The position numbers and the translations under genes were made by a program. Shown piece after piece: positions 8,756 through 17,810 of a stretch of 64,000 bases of DNA (positions are counted from its first letter, which is position 1; every line of letters starts with the position of its first letter). The DNA is from an uncultured Pseudomonadota bacterium. Lineage in GTDB: Bacteria; Myxococcota_A; UBA796; SXON01. The notes under the pieces were generated by a model. That model saw only the letters and a program-made list of their open reading frames with translations, did not search any database and was not told the origin of the DNA. The DNA lies in the NCBI GenBank assembly GCA_903900265.1, contig CAIUMM010000040.1, forward strand, positions 19,912 to 83,911, in the 5' to 3' direction.

Positions 8756-11056
8756 GTGAGCACGACCCCGAACACCGTTGGAAGGAGCGTTGTCGTCGCG
8801 TACGCGCTCTGGCCGCTGCTGCTGATGAGCGCGTGGCTGGTTCCCTTGCCGGACGCCTTGTCGCGGCAAGGCTCCAGCGAGATTCGATACACCGACGGCT
8901 CGGCGGCGTATCTGACGCTCTCGGACGACGAGCAGTGGCGCGTACCCGTGCCCCTCGACGAGGTCGATCCCAGCTACCTATCGGCGCTGATCGCGATCGA
9001 GGACGAGCACTTCTATCTGCATCCGGGCGTCGATCCTCTCGCGGTCGTACGGGCTGCTGCGCAAAATGCGACCCGGGGCACGGTGGTGAGCGGGGCCAGC
9101 ACGCTGACCATGCAGGTGGCGCGCATGAGCGAACCCCGCTCCCGCACGCTGCTCAGCAAGGCCATCGACGCGCTTCGGGCCACGCAGATCGAGCTCCGCC
9201 AATCGAAGCAAGCGACCCTGCAGCAATACGTCGCGTCGATCCCCTTCGGGCGCAACATTCAGGGCGTAGAGGCGGCTTCGCTGTGGATGTTCGGGCACAC
9301 CGCAAAAGCGTTGTCCCCCGCGGAGATCGCTACGCTGCTGGCGATCCCGCAAGACCCGAACGACCGTTTCCCCTCCCCCGCTCATGAGCCGGTGTTGACC
9401 CGCGCGCGAAACGCCATCGCCGCACGCCTGTGGAGCGCCGCGCCCGAGACGCTCGAAGGCGTGATCCGGTCTCCTACGCCCACCAGCTTTACCAAGGTCC
9501 CTCGGGACATTCCTCACGCCGCGACCTACCTGTGGCGGCGCGCCCCCAGCGACCGTCGCGTCGTAAACTCCACCTTGGAGCGGGGCGTGCAGCGCGTCGC
9601 CGATCGGGTGCTCAGCGGCGCATCCGACCGCCTGCACAGCAGCGGCATCCACAACGGCACGATCATCGTCATCGAGCACGCCAATGGCCGGGTGCGCGCG
9701 CTCGCGGGCCTCGACGGGCTCGGGAGCTGGCCTGGCTCGCAGATCGCGCCTTTTGACGAGCCGCGCTCACCGGGCTCGGCGTTGAAGCCCGTGCTCTACG
9801 CCCTCGCGATCGACAAAGGCCTGACCCGACCGGCGAGCCTCGTGCCGGACGTGCCGGCCCACTATGGAGCCTATAGCCCCGAAAACTACGACCACGGCTG
9901 GGTCGGCATGGTGCGCATGGAGGAGGCGCTGTCGCGGTCGTTGAACGTCCCGTTCGTCAACCTGTTGTCTCGCTTCGGCGTAGAGCCGTTTCTGGGAGCG
10001 CTGCGGGCCAACGGCGTACGTCACCTCGCGGACACGCCGGGGCACTACGGGCTCTCGGCGGTGGTCGGCGGCGTGGAGATCACGCCGCTCGAGCTCGGCC
10101 AACTGTACACGGCGATCGCGGAAGATGGACGCATCCGGCCGTTGACGGTGTACACCGACGAGCGGCTGGGTACGCCGACGCGGCTCTGCTCAGAGGGCGC
10201 CGCCTGGTTGACGCGCCAGACGCTGAGACTGCGGGACCGGCCCGACTTCCCGGCGCGGGCAAACCTCGCGGACGTCCCCCTGCAAATCCACTGGAAGACA
10301 GGGACAAGCTTTGGAAACCGGGATGCGTGGGCGGTAGGATCCGGGGAGCGCTACACGGTGGTGGTCTGGCTGGGCAACTTCAATCAGACGCCCGCGACCG
10401 CGCTCGTCGGCGGCGAGAGCGCCGCCCCCTTGCTGTTCGACACCCTCGAAGCGCTGCACGACGGCCTAAAAACCAGCGACAACGCCCCGAGTGAGGTCGA
10501 GCAGGTCGACGCCTGCGCGCTGTCGGGCGAGCTCGCCGGGCCGGACTGCCCGCACGCCCGCATCTACTCCCTCGCCGGGCGGGCTCCGCACACGCGCTGC
10601 GCGCTTCATGTGCGCGCGTGGGTCGCGGATGACAAACGGGTGGGTCCATCCTGCCCCGCCGGCACCCCGACCGGCACGGAGGCGAGCTTCGTGCAGTGGC
10701 CTTCGAACGTGGCCCGCTACCTCAGCGACCGCTTGACCACAGAGGCGGCCGTGCCGGAGTGGGCGGAGGGATGCACGCCCGGCTCGGGACGCGCGCCGCG
10801 CATCATCTCCCCAGGCGACACCGAGGAGATCGTGCTGATCCCCGGCTTATCTCCCGACCAACAAGAGGTCGCGTTGGAGGCCGAGGGCGAGGGCGAGCTG
10901 GTCTGGTACGTCGACGGCGCGCTGCTGGCGCGGGGGCAACCCCACGAGCGCCAGTGGTGGACCCCGGCGCCGGGAAAGCACACCATCGCCGTCATGGACG
11001 CCAGCGGCTCCACGACCGAACGCACCATTGGCGTTCACGAAGCGATGCCGAACTAG
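8756..11056 (+). CDS. pbpC: Penicillin-binding protein 1C (bifunctional transglycosylase/transpeptidase)
   Basis: A 766-residue inner-membrane peptidoglycan synthase with an N-terminal membrane anchor. The GT51 transglycosylase domain (about residues 60-230) shows AIEDEHFYLHPGVD and STLTMQVAR. The transpeptidase domain has the active-site S-x-x-K at S341-A-L-K344, S-L-N near 400 and KTG at about 514. A C-terminal BiPBP_C-type beta domain covers about 680-760. The start is GTG at 8756, only 7 bases after the A2M stop, so the two are almost certainly cotranscribed. PbpC is thought to repair the wall at breaches while A2M traps the attacking protease. All catalytic motifs are intact. Confidence 0.95.
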   Translation: MSTTPNTVGRSVVVAYALWPLLLMSAWLVPLPDALSRQGSSEIRYTDGSAAYLTLSDDEQWRVPVPLDEVDPSYLSALIAIEDEHFYLHPGVDPLAVVRAAAQNATRGTVVSGASTLTMQVARMSEPRSRTLLSKAIDALRATQIELRQSKQATLQQYVASIPFGRNIQGVEAASLWMFGHTAKALSPAEIATLLAIPQDPNDRFPSPAHEPVLTRARNAIAARLWSAAPETLEGVIRSPTPTSFTKVPRDIPHAATYLWRRAPSDRRVVNSTLERGVQRVADRVLSGASDRLHSSGIHNGTIIVIEHANGRVRALAGLDGLGSWPGSQIAPFDEPRSPGSALKPVLYALAIDKGLTRPASLVPDVPAHYGAYSPENYDHGWVGMVRMEEALSRSLNVPFVNLLSRFGVEPFLGALRANGVRHLADTPGHYGLSAVVGGVEITPLELGQLYTAIAEDGRIRPLTVYTDERLGTPTRLCSEGAAWLTRQTLRLRDRPDFPARANLADVPLQIHWKTGTSFGNRDAWAVGSGERYTVVVWLGNFNQTPATALVGGESAAPLLFDTLEALHDGLKTSDNAPSEVEQVDACALSGELAGPDCPHARIYSLAGRAPHTRCALHVRAWVADDKRVGPSCPAGTPTGTEASFVQWPSNVARYLSDRLTTEAAVPEWAEGCTPGSGRAPRIISPGDTEEIVLIPGLSPDQQEVALEAEGEGELVWYVDGALLARGQPHERQWWTPAPGKHTIAVMDASGSTTERTIGVHEAMPN

Positions 11057-11062
11057 TCGGCG

Positions 11063-11734
11063 TCAGCCCCGAGCCCACCAGCGGCCCTGATGAAAGGCGT
11101 AGCGATGCGGCGGCTCCACGGCGTCCGGCGACGGATGGTCCGGATCGCCCGGCAAAAGCACAAAGTGCGTGCCATCAGGCTCGATATGGTAGGCGGGGCA
11201 GCACGGGATGATGCGCCGCGGGGCGTCCAACACCGCCTGCACGGCCCGGGCCTCACGCAGCTCCCACAGCGTACGCAGCGTCGGAGGTGCGGCCGGCAAG
11301 GTACCGGCTTCAATGCGCGCAAGCGCGTCTGGGATCAGGAACCACCCGCCACGCGAGGCTTCCACCCCGTCGATGCGCGGCTCGATGCCCTCAGGCACCC
11401 GTGCCACAAAGAACAGCGTGTCAAAGCGGCGCGGTTCGGCGGCGGGCGTGATCCACCGCGCGTAGGGCCGCAGCTCCTCGATCGCCAGCGTGACGTTGGC
11501 CTCCTCCGCAAGCTCACGGATGCCCGCGGTCCAAAACGCACGCGGCACCCGATCGTCCGGCGAGACACCGCCATCGTCATCTTCCGGGTCGACTCGACCG
11601 CCCGGAAAAACCCAAGCCGAAGGCATAAAACCTACTGCACGACTGCGCTCCTGAAGCCACACCTCAGGCCCAGCGTCGCTGTCCCGGAGCAGCACGATGG
11701 TCGCGGCCAACCGCGGCGGGGTCGGGGTGGTCAT
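11063..11734 (-). CDS. Nudix hydrolase, NUDT19-like
   Basis: A 223-residue Nudix-fold protein. The N-terminus (AATIVLLRD, WVFPGGRVDPED) and the helix AGIRELAEEANV carry a Nudix box split by an insert, GG...x...REx2EE, as in the NUDT7/NUDT19 CoA-diphosphatase-like branch. Members hydrolyse nucleoside diphosphates linked to another group; CoA or NADH derivatives are likely, but the substrate is not shown. ATG at 11734 overlaps the stop of the upstream propeller lipoprotein by four bases (ATGA), which suggests translational coupling. It converges on pbpC with only six bases between the stops. Confidence 0.8.
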   Translation of the reverse strand: MTTPTPPRLAATIVLLRDSDAGPEVWLQERSRAVGFMPSAWVFPGGRVDPEDDDGGVSPDDRVPRAFWTAGIRELAEEANVTLAIEELRPYARWITPAAEPRRFDTLFFVARVPEGIEPRIDGVEASRGGWFLIPDALARIEAGTLPAAPPTLRTLWELREARAVQAVLDAPRRIIPCCPAYHIEPDGTHFVLLPGDPDHPSPDAVEPPHRYAFHQGRWWARG

Positions 11735-13584
11735 TGCCAGCGCACCTCGGACCGCCCTGCGTCGAGGTCGATCCGCGCCGCAGCGTCGGAGTCGGTGAGC
11801 GGGAGCAACATGCCTTCGCGGCGCTCGGTGTCGTCCCAGCCGCCGCCGGTCGGCCCCGCAAAATACTCAAACGCCGCCGGCCGCCCCGGGAACACCAGCG
11901 CGGCGTCGGTCGTGGTGTCCTGATTGGTGTCGACGCCCTTCACAGTCAACAACCCCGCGTCCACCGAGAGCAAGAATTGATCCCCGTCCGTCGCAGGCCG
12001 CGCGCCGGACACGATGAGGAAGCTGACCGCACCGGTGTCGCTGAGGTAACGGACGTCGCTTTGGGCGCGCCCCTGCTGCGGTCCCGAGTGGCTCCCGTCG
12101 ACCGTCCAGGTCGCGCTGCCCGAGTCAAAGGTGATCGTCCAGGTCTCGGTGACCGTGACGCCACCACAGGTGGAGAACGATGCTTGTTCGCCGGAGTAGC
12201 TGTCAATCCAGAGCGACACATCCGAGGTCGCGCCCAGATCGTTGAGCGAGGCGTACGAGACGGTGGTGTCCCAAATCTGGTTGGGGCCGTGCGGACCGCG
12301 CAGGTCGACCACGGCGCAGCCGGTGGACCCATCCAGCTGGAAAACATAGCCGTCCCCGGTCGATACCGCGACGGCAGGCACGCGGGGACGTGCGCCCCAG
12401 GTGGTCTCGCGCTGTTGCCAAACGCTGCCGATGCTCGCCGCGAGGCCGCTCACCGGCGATCCGAGGAAAACCCCCTCGACCTCTGGGGTGATCGGGTTCG
12501 GATCCACCGGAAGATCGGCGTAGAGGTCGTACACGTCGACCCGGAGCAATCCCAACGGGGCGATGAACAAGTGCGAAAACGAGACGCCCGCTTCGTCGAC
12601 GCCGCTGCTGACCGCAACGTCCAACACCGCCGCCGCCGCCGGCACAGGGACGCCCACTTCCAGCGTATCGAGGTAAACCCGGTGCACCTGCGATAGCCGG
12701 GTGTCCGACACAAACAACGTAGGCACACCCTCTACATCGGCGTATGCCATGCGACCCGCGCCGCTCCCGCTCTCAAACCGCACGCCCGGCAAGGCCGCGC
12801 CGGTGACGGCATTCCATGCCCACAAGCCGCTACCGGTCGCGTCCGAGTAGCTGCCGTACACCACGCCGTCGGCGATCAGCAGGTCGGCGACGATCGCGTC
12901 GGTAGGGATCTCGACCAGCCCGGTGTCGGTCCGGATATCGAAGCGATCTCCCGCGGTGGCCGTCCCGGACAGCGTGAAGCCAAGCTCGCCGTGATCGGTC
13001 CAATAGGCGACGTCGGGCGCCGGCTCTTTGGTCTGCGGCCCAGAGGCGGTGCCTTCGACCCACCAGCGCGCGCCGTCGTAGCTGATCGACCAATCCTCAG
13101 TGGTGGTAAAGCCGTCCCGAACGCCGACATCAAAAAGCGCGGCGTCGTCGCCGCTGCCGTCGACGTCGTTGAAGCCCGATCCGCCCGCAACAGCGGGCTG
13201 GAGCACCGGTTGGCCCTCGTCATCCACGCTATACCAAGGAATGCGCACCACGCTGGAGTGCGCGGTGTCGGTCGCCCACACCATCGTTGAGCCATCCGCA
13301 GCGACGTTGACTTCGACGTCGCCTAACAGTCGATCGACGCCGGTCGCCAGCGACGGTGTGCGCAGGAAGCTGGCCGCCTCGGACAAGGTGAGCAATCGCC
13401 CGGACTTCAAGTCCACCGGAACAATCGAGCCCGAGCGCTGGTTCGCGACGACGCCTACCGGATCGTCGAAGACGCTCGTCCCGCCTGGGATGACCGCCGC
13501 GGCGATCGGCCCGTCAAAGTGCAGGAGGATGCCCGTAGGATCAGAGCATCCCACCAGCGAGGACAAAGCAAGGGAGAGGATCAT
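11731..13584 (-). CDS. Secreted lipoprotein with duplicated 75-residue module and propeller-like repeats
   Basis: About 617 residues, beginning with a short signal peptide and lipobox (LSSLVGC). The body has repeated beta-strand units (for example GDVEVNVAADGSTMVWATD and GVPTLFVSDT) like YVTN/NHL propellers. Two clearly similar modules lie near residues 162-230 and 477-552: each begins W-[ST]-I-[ST]-[YF]-D, continues with W-x-V-[ED]-G, S-G-P-Q and Y-x-[ST]-D-x-G, and ends in a strand with D-x-G-L. I do not recognise a named domain for that module. ATG at 13584 overlaps the upstream gene's TGA by one base; a GTG lies one codon earlier. It probably forms an outer-membrane surface partner of the upstream 1.18-kilo-residue protein. 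Confidence 0.75.
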   Translation of the reverse strand: MILSLALSSLVGCSDPTGILLHFDGPIAAAVIPGGTSVFDDPVGVVANQRSGSIVPVDLKSGRLLTLSEAASFLRTPSLATGVDRLLGDVEVNVAADGSTMVWATDTAHSSVVRIPWYSVDDEGQPVLQPAVAGGSGFNDVDGSGDDAALFDVGVRDGFTTTEDWSISYDGARWWVEGTASGPQTKEPAPDVAYWTDHGELGFTLSGTATAGDRFDIRTDTGLVEIPTDAIVADLLIADGVVYGSYSDATGSGLWAWNAVTGAALPGVRFESGSGAGRMAYADVEGVPTLFVSDTRLSQVHRVYLDTLEVGVPVPAAAAVLDVAVSSGVDEAGVSFSHLFIAPLGLLRVDVYDLYADLPVDPNPITPEVEGVFLGSPVSGLAASIGSVWQQRETTWGARPRVPAVAVSTGDGYVFQLDGSTGCAVVDLRGPHGPNQIWDTTVSYASLNDLGATSDVSLWIDSYSGEQASFSTCGGVTVTETWTITFDSGSATWTVDGSHSGPQQGRAQSDVRYLSDTGAVSFLIVSGARPATDGDQFLLSVDAGLLTVKGVDTNQDTTTDAALVFPGRPAAFEYFAGPTGGGWDDTERREGMLLPLTDSDAAARIDLDAGRSEVRWQ

Positions 13585-16500
13585 CACAGGTTCACCAGCC
13601 AGGTGATCGGCTTCATGAAGGTGGCGCTCTCCGGATCGGTGTCGAGCACCATCACCGTCGAATGCGTGGCGGTGCCGATCACCTCGCCCGAGTAGTTGCC
13701 AACGAGGCCGCGCGTGCCGTCCGCGGAGAGCGCGATCGCGTAGGGGTTCTCCCCGACCTCGGTCGTCTCGGCGACCAGCGTCCCCGCGGTGCCGAGCGCG
13801 AGATCGTAGCAGCTGACCGAATTGTCGTTGAAGTTCGTGACGAACATGTGATGCCCGTCCGGATGCAGCAGGAGCTGCCCGGGGCCGACATCCGCTTGGG
13901 TGTTTACGCCTTCATCCCGGTCGTTGCCGCGCGGGAGCGGGAGCATCGACACCGCGCTGTCGCGCACCAGCTCGATGTCGGCATCATCCTCAAGAACATT
14001 GAGGTCAAAGGCCATCAAGCTCGAAGGCGCGTCGGTGATCACCCAGAGCCATCCGTGCACCGGATCCACCAGCGAAGAACGCGGCCCCGACGCGCTACCC
14101 GTCGAGGTCTCGACCAGAATTACCGATTCGACATCGAGGTAGTTCAGATCGACGAAGTCGCCCCCCGTGGCGATGTTCGTGTCATCCCGAATATCAAGGA
14201 CGAAGATCTCCGGGAGCAGCTTGCAGGTCACGTACATGAACCCGCGCTCGTCGTCCACCGCAAGGGCCGAACAGCCGCGCACCGGCGCCACCGACGTGCC
14301 TTCTACGGTCACGTCGAGGTCGATGGCGTCGGCATCATCTGCAGGTTGGGCGACGAAGCCCCACGTGTCCGAGCGCGTCGGCATCGCCAAATCGCGCCAC
14401 GCGCGGTCGGGCTCCCGAAGCACGCCACGGCCGACGCGGCCAACGCCGAGGTCCTCGCCGGTGTACCACAGCGTCCAGCCCTCGCCGTCCGAATCCGGGA
14501 CGGTGATCGGCCGGAGCACGTCGCTGACGCCAAAGCTGCCGGACGCGGCGGTCAGGACCGCGCGGGGCTCACCATCCGCGCCAGCCGCGCCGATCAGATC
14601 CGCCGAGCCGCCGACTCCGTCTGCGTCCTCCGCGTACCCAAGCGCCCACTGATTGCCATCAAAGCCGCTAAACCAAAGGTGAAGCACCCCGTCATCGCCG
14701 ACGAGCGCCATCGGATCTTTGACGCCGGAGTCGTTCCAGTCGCCCGGCCCGCCCGCGTTCAGCGTCCACGCGGCTTCCGCGCCGGCGACACGGGTAAAGC
14801 CGACCCCATCGGAGCTCTCCGCGACACCAATACGCGGGTTTCCGCCATCGGTGCCGGTGTACCAGAGCTGGATCGTGCCGTCCTCCGCGACCACCACGCT
14901 GCCGGGCACCACACCGACGCTGTCCCAATCGCTCGACGGGACCAGCACCGGCGAAGCGCCAAGCGCCCAGGAGACGCCGTTGTCGTCGCTCGTCGCGGTG
15001 TAGACCCCGGTGAGGCCGTTGGCCGAGCCCGCGAAGTACATGCGGAGCTGCGCGCCCACTTCGAACACCACCGCGTGCGAGATGCTGTCGAGGCCTTCGG
15101 GTACGTACAGCACCGGCTCGCTCTCGAGGACCAACTGCCCATCGACCCACGATCCGCGGCCGATGGTGCCTACGCCGGACGCGTCCGTCAGCGTGAACCA
15201 GGCGTCGTCTCCCGTCCAGCTGTCCAGCGAGACGCCGTTAGCGGACCAGTCGCCGGCGTCATCCGGATCGACGCGCTGCCCAGCCGCGATGCGCACCGAC
15301 CACCCGTCGATGGGATCATCCACTTGCTCGCCCGGCGCGATCGCGATGTCGAACACCTCGTCGTTCGCGCCGATGAGCGTGAAGGTACCTTCAGACGCCC
15401 CTTGAATCGCGACGCGCGCGGCCCCGGTGCCGGGTGCGAAGCGGAATGCTTCGCCTTCAACCTGCCAAGATGTGCCGTCTACACTCGTGGCCTCGGCCAC
15501 GTAGGGCGAGAGCCCGTCGACGGTGTAGAGCATGTGGAAGCGCCCGGCGATCCACGTAACAGCCGGGCTTTGCGCGCCTGAAGGCGGCGCAAATCGCTGA
15601 TCGCTCACCGTCCACGTCTCCAGATCGTCGCTCCAAGCCTCGCCGATCCCGTCGGGCGAGCCGTCTGCGCCGTCGTCGACGGTGAACCACATGCGGTAAC
15701 GGTCCATGGAGGCATCAAAAAGCACGAACGGATCGGTGACCGAGGCCCCGGCGATGGCGACCACCGCGCCCTCGCGTCGGTAGCTCGCGCCGTCTTCGGA
15801 GGATGCGCGCACAATGGACTGCGTCACGCCGTCGCCTGCGTCGTAGAACAACGTCCACAAGCCGTCCTGGATGACCATCGCCGGCCCGCCCAACACGGCC
15901 TCCGCGCCATTCGACTCCACCGGGACCAACGCCGCGGCCGTAGCCCAGCTGCCCAGCTCCGACGCGTTCCCATCGGCGACCGAGATCGCGCCCGAAGTGT
16001 CGTCCACGTAGAGCATGTGGGGCACGCCATCGGCGTCAAGGTAGAAGAACGGATCGTTCAACGTGCCGAACTCAGAAGCGGCGACGTCCGGATCGCCCGG
16101 AGTCGCTTCCCAAGCCCCCTCGCCGTTCCCCGTCTGCCGGACCAGCCCAGCCTGCCGGCCCCGCCCCGGGATCCACGCCCGAATCGTGCCAGGGCTCCAC
16201 TGCAAGTCCCAGGCGCTCGGGGAGAGCGAGGTGCCTTCGATGTTCTCCAGCACCGCGAAGCTCGCGCGGGAGCCCGATTCATCGGCGTCATCGAAGGCGT
16301 AGGCGTCGATCGCGGCCTCTCCCCCGGGCGGGATGATCGCGACCGGACGGGCGGCCATGTCCAACAGCGTGACGTGATGCGACGTGCGGTCCAAGACGTA
16401 GCCGACGTGCGTGGCGGGATCATAGGCGATGGCGTTGGGATCGTAGCCCACGCCGATGGAGGAGCCGCGCTCGGTGACTCCTTCCGCCAACGCGGGAGCG

Positions 16501-17126
16501 GTGGCATCGGAGAGGTCGACGAACCACACGTCATCCGTGGACTCACGGGTGCGCGCCCCTTCGGAAAGACGATTTGTGACCGCGAGGATGCGGTCATCGG
16601 TCATCGCGGCCGCGCCCGAGAAGGTAGGAAGGTCTACCGCAATTGCCCCGATCTGGGTCATCGTCTGGCGCCCGAGGGTCTCATCCACGTTCGCGAGGTC
16701 AATGACCGACACCGAACCACCCGTGTAATCGCCCCACGCATTCGCGTTGACGATGGCAAACTTACCGGGTTGATCAAGCGCAATAATGTCGGCGGGCGCG
16801 GCGAGACAGGTACCGATTCCGATCTGTCCGTACTCGTACACCCCATCGGGGTACACCGCGCAATCCCCAACGTCGGGCAACGGCCTGGACTCCAGACACC
16901 CCGAGATCAAGCCAGGAAGAACGCTGCTAAGCGCGAGGACAACGAGGGTGTGGCGGCGAAGGGACAGGGGGTGCCTACGGAAGCCCCGGGGACTAACTGT
17001 TTTCTCCGCAGCCTGCTTCTGCGCAGCCTGTCTATGGCCGTCGAACGCGTGTTCCCAAACGCGGAGTTGGCCCCATCTGCGCCGCACGAGAGGACGTCTG
17101 CGGACTCTCCAGTTAGAGTGCCGCAT
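13584..17126 (-). CDS. Very large secreted lipoprotein with YVTN and GH43/GH32-like propeller repeats
   Basis: About 1180 residues. A signal segment (HTLVVLALSSVLPGLISGC) carries a lipobox. The N- and C-terminal parts have YVTN-type repeats (AIALSADGTRGLVGNYSGEV; FVTNFNDNSVSCYDLALG). The middle has repeats such as KDPMALVGDDGVLHLWFSG and GVPHMLYVDDTSG, which resemble blades of five-bladed GH43/GH32 folds. Whether it is an enzyme or only a binding protein cannot be told. The start is uncertain: ATG at 17126 has GAAGG nine bases upstream but overlaps the start codon of the divergent gene, and GTG at 17087 is the alternative. Either leaves a long basic stretch ahead of the signal segment. It is translationally linked to the downstream lipoprotein. 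Confidence 0.75.
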   Translation of the reverse strand: MRHSNWRVRRRPLVRRRWGQLRVWEHAFDGHRQAAQKQAAEKTVSPRGFRRHPLSLRRHTLVVLALSSVLPGLISGCLESRPLPDVGDCAVYPDGVYEYGQIGIGTCLAAPADIIALDQPGKFAIVNANAWGDYTGGSVSVIDLANVDETLGRQTMTQIGAIAVDLPTFSGAAAMTDDRILAVTNRLSEGARTRESTDDVWFVDLSDATAPALAEGVTERGSSIGVGYDPNAIAYDPATHVGYVLDRTSHHVTLLDMAARPVAIIPPGGEAAIDAYAFDDADESGSRASFAVLENIEGTSLSPSAWDLQWSPGTIRAWIPGRGRQAGLVRQTGNGEGAWEATPGDPDVAASEFGTLNDPFFYLDADGVPHMLYVDDTSGAISVADGNASELGSWATAAALVPVESNGAEAVLGGPAMVIQDGLWTLFYDAGDGVTQSIVRASSEDGASYRREGAVVAIAGASVTDPFVLFDASMDRYRMWFTVDDGADGSPDGIGEAWSDDLETWTVSDQRFAPPSGAQSPAVTWIAGRFHMLYTVDGLSPYVAEATSVDGTSWQVEGEAFRFAPGTGAARVAIQGASEGTFTLIGANDEVFDIAIAPGEQVDDPIDGWSVRIAAGQRVDPDDAGDWSANGVSLDSWTGDDAWFTLTDASGVGTIGRGSWVDGQLVLESEPVLYVPEGLDSISHAVVFEVGAQLRMYFAGSANGLTGVYTATSDDNGVSWALGASPVLVPSSDWDSVGVVPGSVVVAEDGTIQLWYTGTDGGNPRIGVAESSDGVGFTRVAGAEAAWTLNAGGPGDWNDSGVKDPMALVGDDGVLHLWFSGFDGNQWALGYAEDADGVGGSADLIGAAGADGEPRAVLTAASGSFGVSDVLRPITVPDSDGEGWTLWYTGEDLGVGRVGRGVLREPDRAWRDLAMPTRSDTWGFVAQPADDADAIDLDVTVEGTSVAPVRGCSALAVDDERGFMYVTCKLLPEIFVLDIRDDTNIATGGDFVDLNYLDVESVILVETSTGSASGPRSSLVDPVHGWLWVITDAPSSLMAFDLNVLEDDADIELVRDSAVSMLPLPRGNDRDEGVNTQADVGPGQLLLHPDGHHMFVTNFNDNSVSCYDLALGTAGTLVAETTEVGENPYAIALSADGTRGLVGNYSGEVIGTATHSTVMVLDTDPESATFMKPITWLVNL

Positions 17127-17769
17127 GGCCATCGACCTTCGTTGTTTCACCTACATCGACATCCTGCAACCCCAGACCACGGCGTTTCTGGCCACGGTGT
17201 CGCGTGGCTACATGCCGCTCACCGGCCAGGCTGCGTTGTTGGTTGAGGTCGCTCCCGGCATGGACGTCAACGTCGTCACCGACATCGCGCTGAAGCAGAC
17301 GTCCTGCACGCCGGGCATGCAGATCGTCGAGCGCCAGTTCGGCTGCTTGCAGCTCCAACACACCGACCAAGGCCAAGTTCGCGCCGCGGGAGATGCGATC
17401 CTCGACGCGCTTTCTCTGAAGTCGCAAGATCGTCTGCGCGCGCGCATCGTCAGCTCGCAGACCATCACCGGCATTCACGGATACCACGCGCAGATCACCA
17501 ACCGGATGCGCCACGGCAACATCATCGATGAGGGCCAGACCCTCTACATCCTCGAGTGCCACCCTGCCGGCTACGCGCTGATCGCGGCAAATGAAGCCGA
17601 GAAAGCAGCGGACATCGAGATCCTCGAGATCGTCAGCTTCGGCGCGTTCGGTCGCCTCTACATCGGCGGCTCCGAAGAGCACGTCGCGCAGGCGGCGAAG
17701 GCGGCGATCGCGGTGCTCGAGAGCATTGACGGTCGGGACAACCCCGGTAGCGGCGCGGTATTTTACTGA
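17125..17769 (+). CDS. Orphan tandem bacterial microcompartment (BMC-T-like) domain protein
   Basis: 214 residues with two similar alpha/beta halves of about 95 residues. The first contains ALLVEVAPGMDVNVVTDIAL, then IVERQFG and QVRAAGDAIL. The second contains LYILECHPAGYALIAANEA, then IVSFGAFGRLYIGG and HVAQAAKAAIAVLES. This pattern (an E-centred strand, an amphipathic helix ending in an AxKxA-like stretch, a G-rich strand and a final helix) is that of BMC shell proteins, and the size fits a trimer-forming tandem BMC. I see no signal peptide, and no aldehyde-handling enzymes, BMC-P pentamer or other shell genes in the window. ATG at 17125 sits back to back with the divergent lipoprotein gene. 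The fold assignment is from pattern recognition; the function is unknown. Confidence 0.7.
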   Translation: MAIDLRCFTYIDILQPQTTAFLATVSRGYMPLTGQAALLVEVAPGMDVNVVTDIALKQTSCTPGMQIVERQFGCLQLQHTDQGQVRAAGDAILDALSLKSQDRLRARIVSSQTITGIHGYHAQITNRMRHGNIIDEGQTLYILECHPAGYALIAANEAEKAADIEILEIVSFGAFGRLYIGGSEEHVAQAAKAAIAVLESIDGRDNPGSGAVFY

Positions 17770-17810
17770 CCGACTCGCTGGGCGCTTGGGTTCGTGGCGC
17801 AGGCTGCCTT

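Noticed and set aside
13662..15581. A 639-codon plus-strand frame inside the large propeller lipoprotein gene
   Set aside because: The minus-strand gene has a signal peptide, a lipobox and regular blade repeats. The plus frame has none of these.
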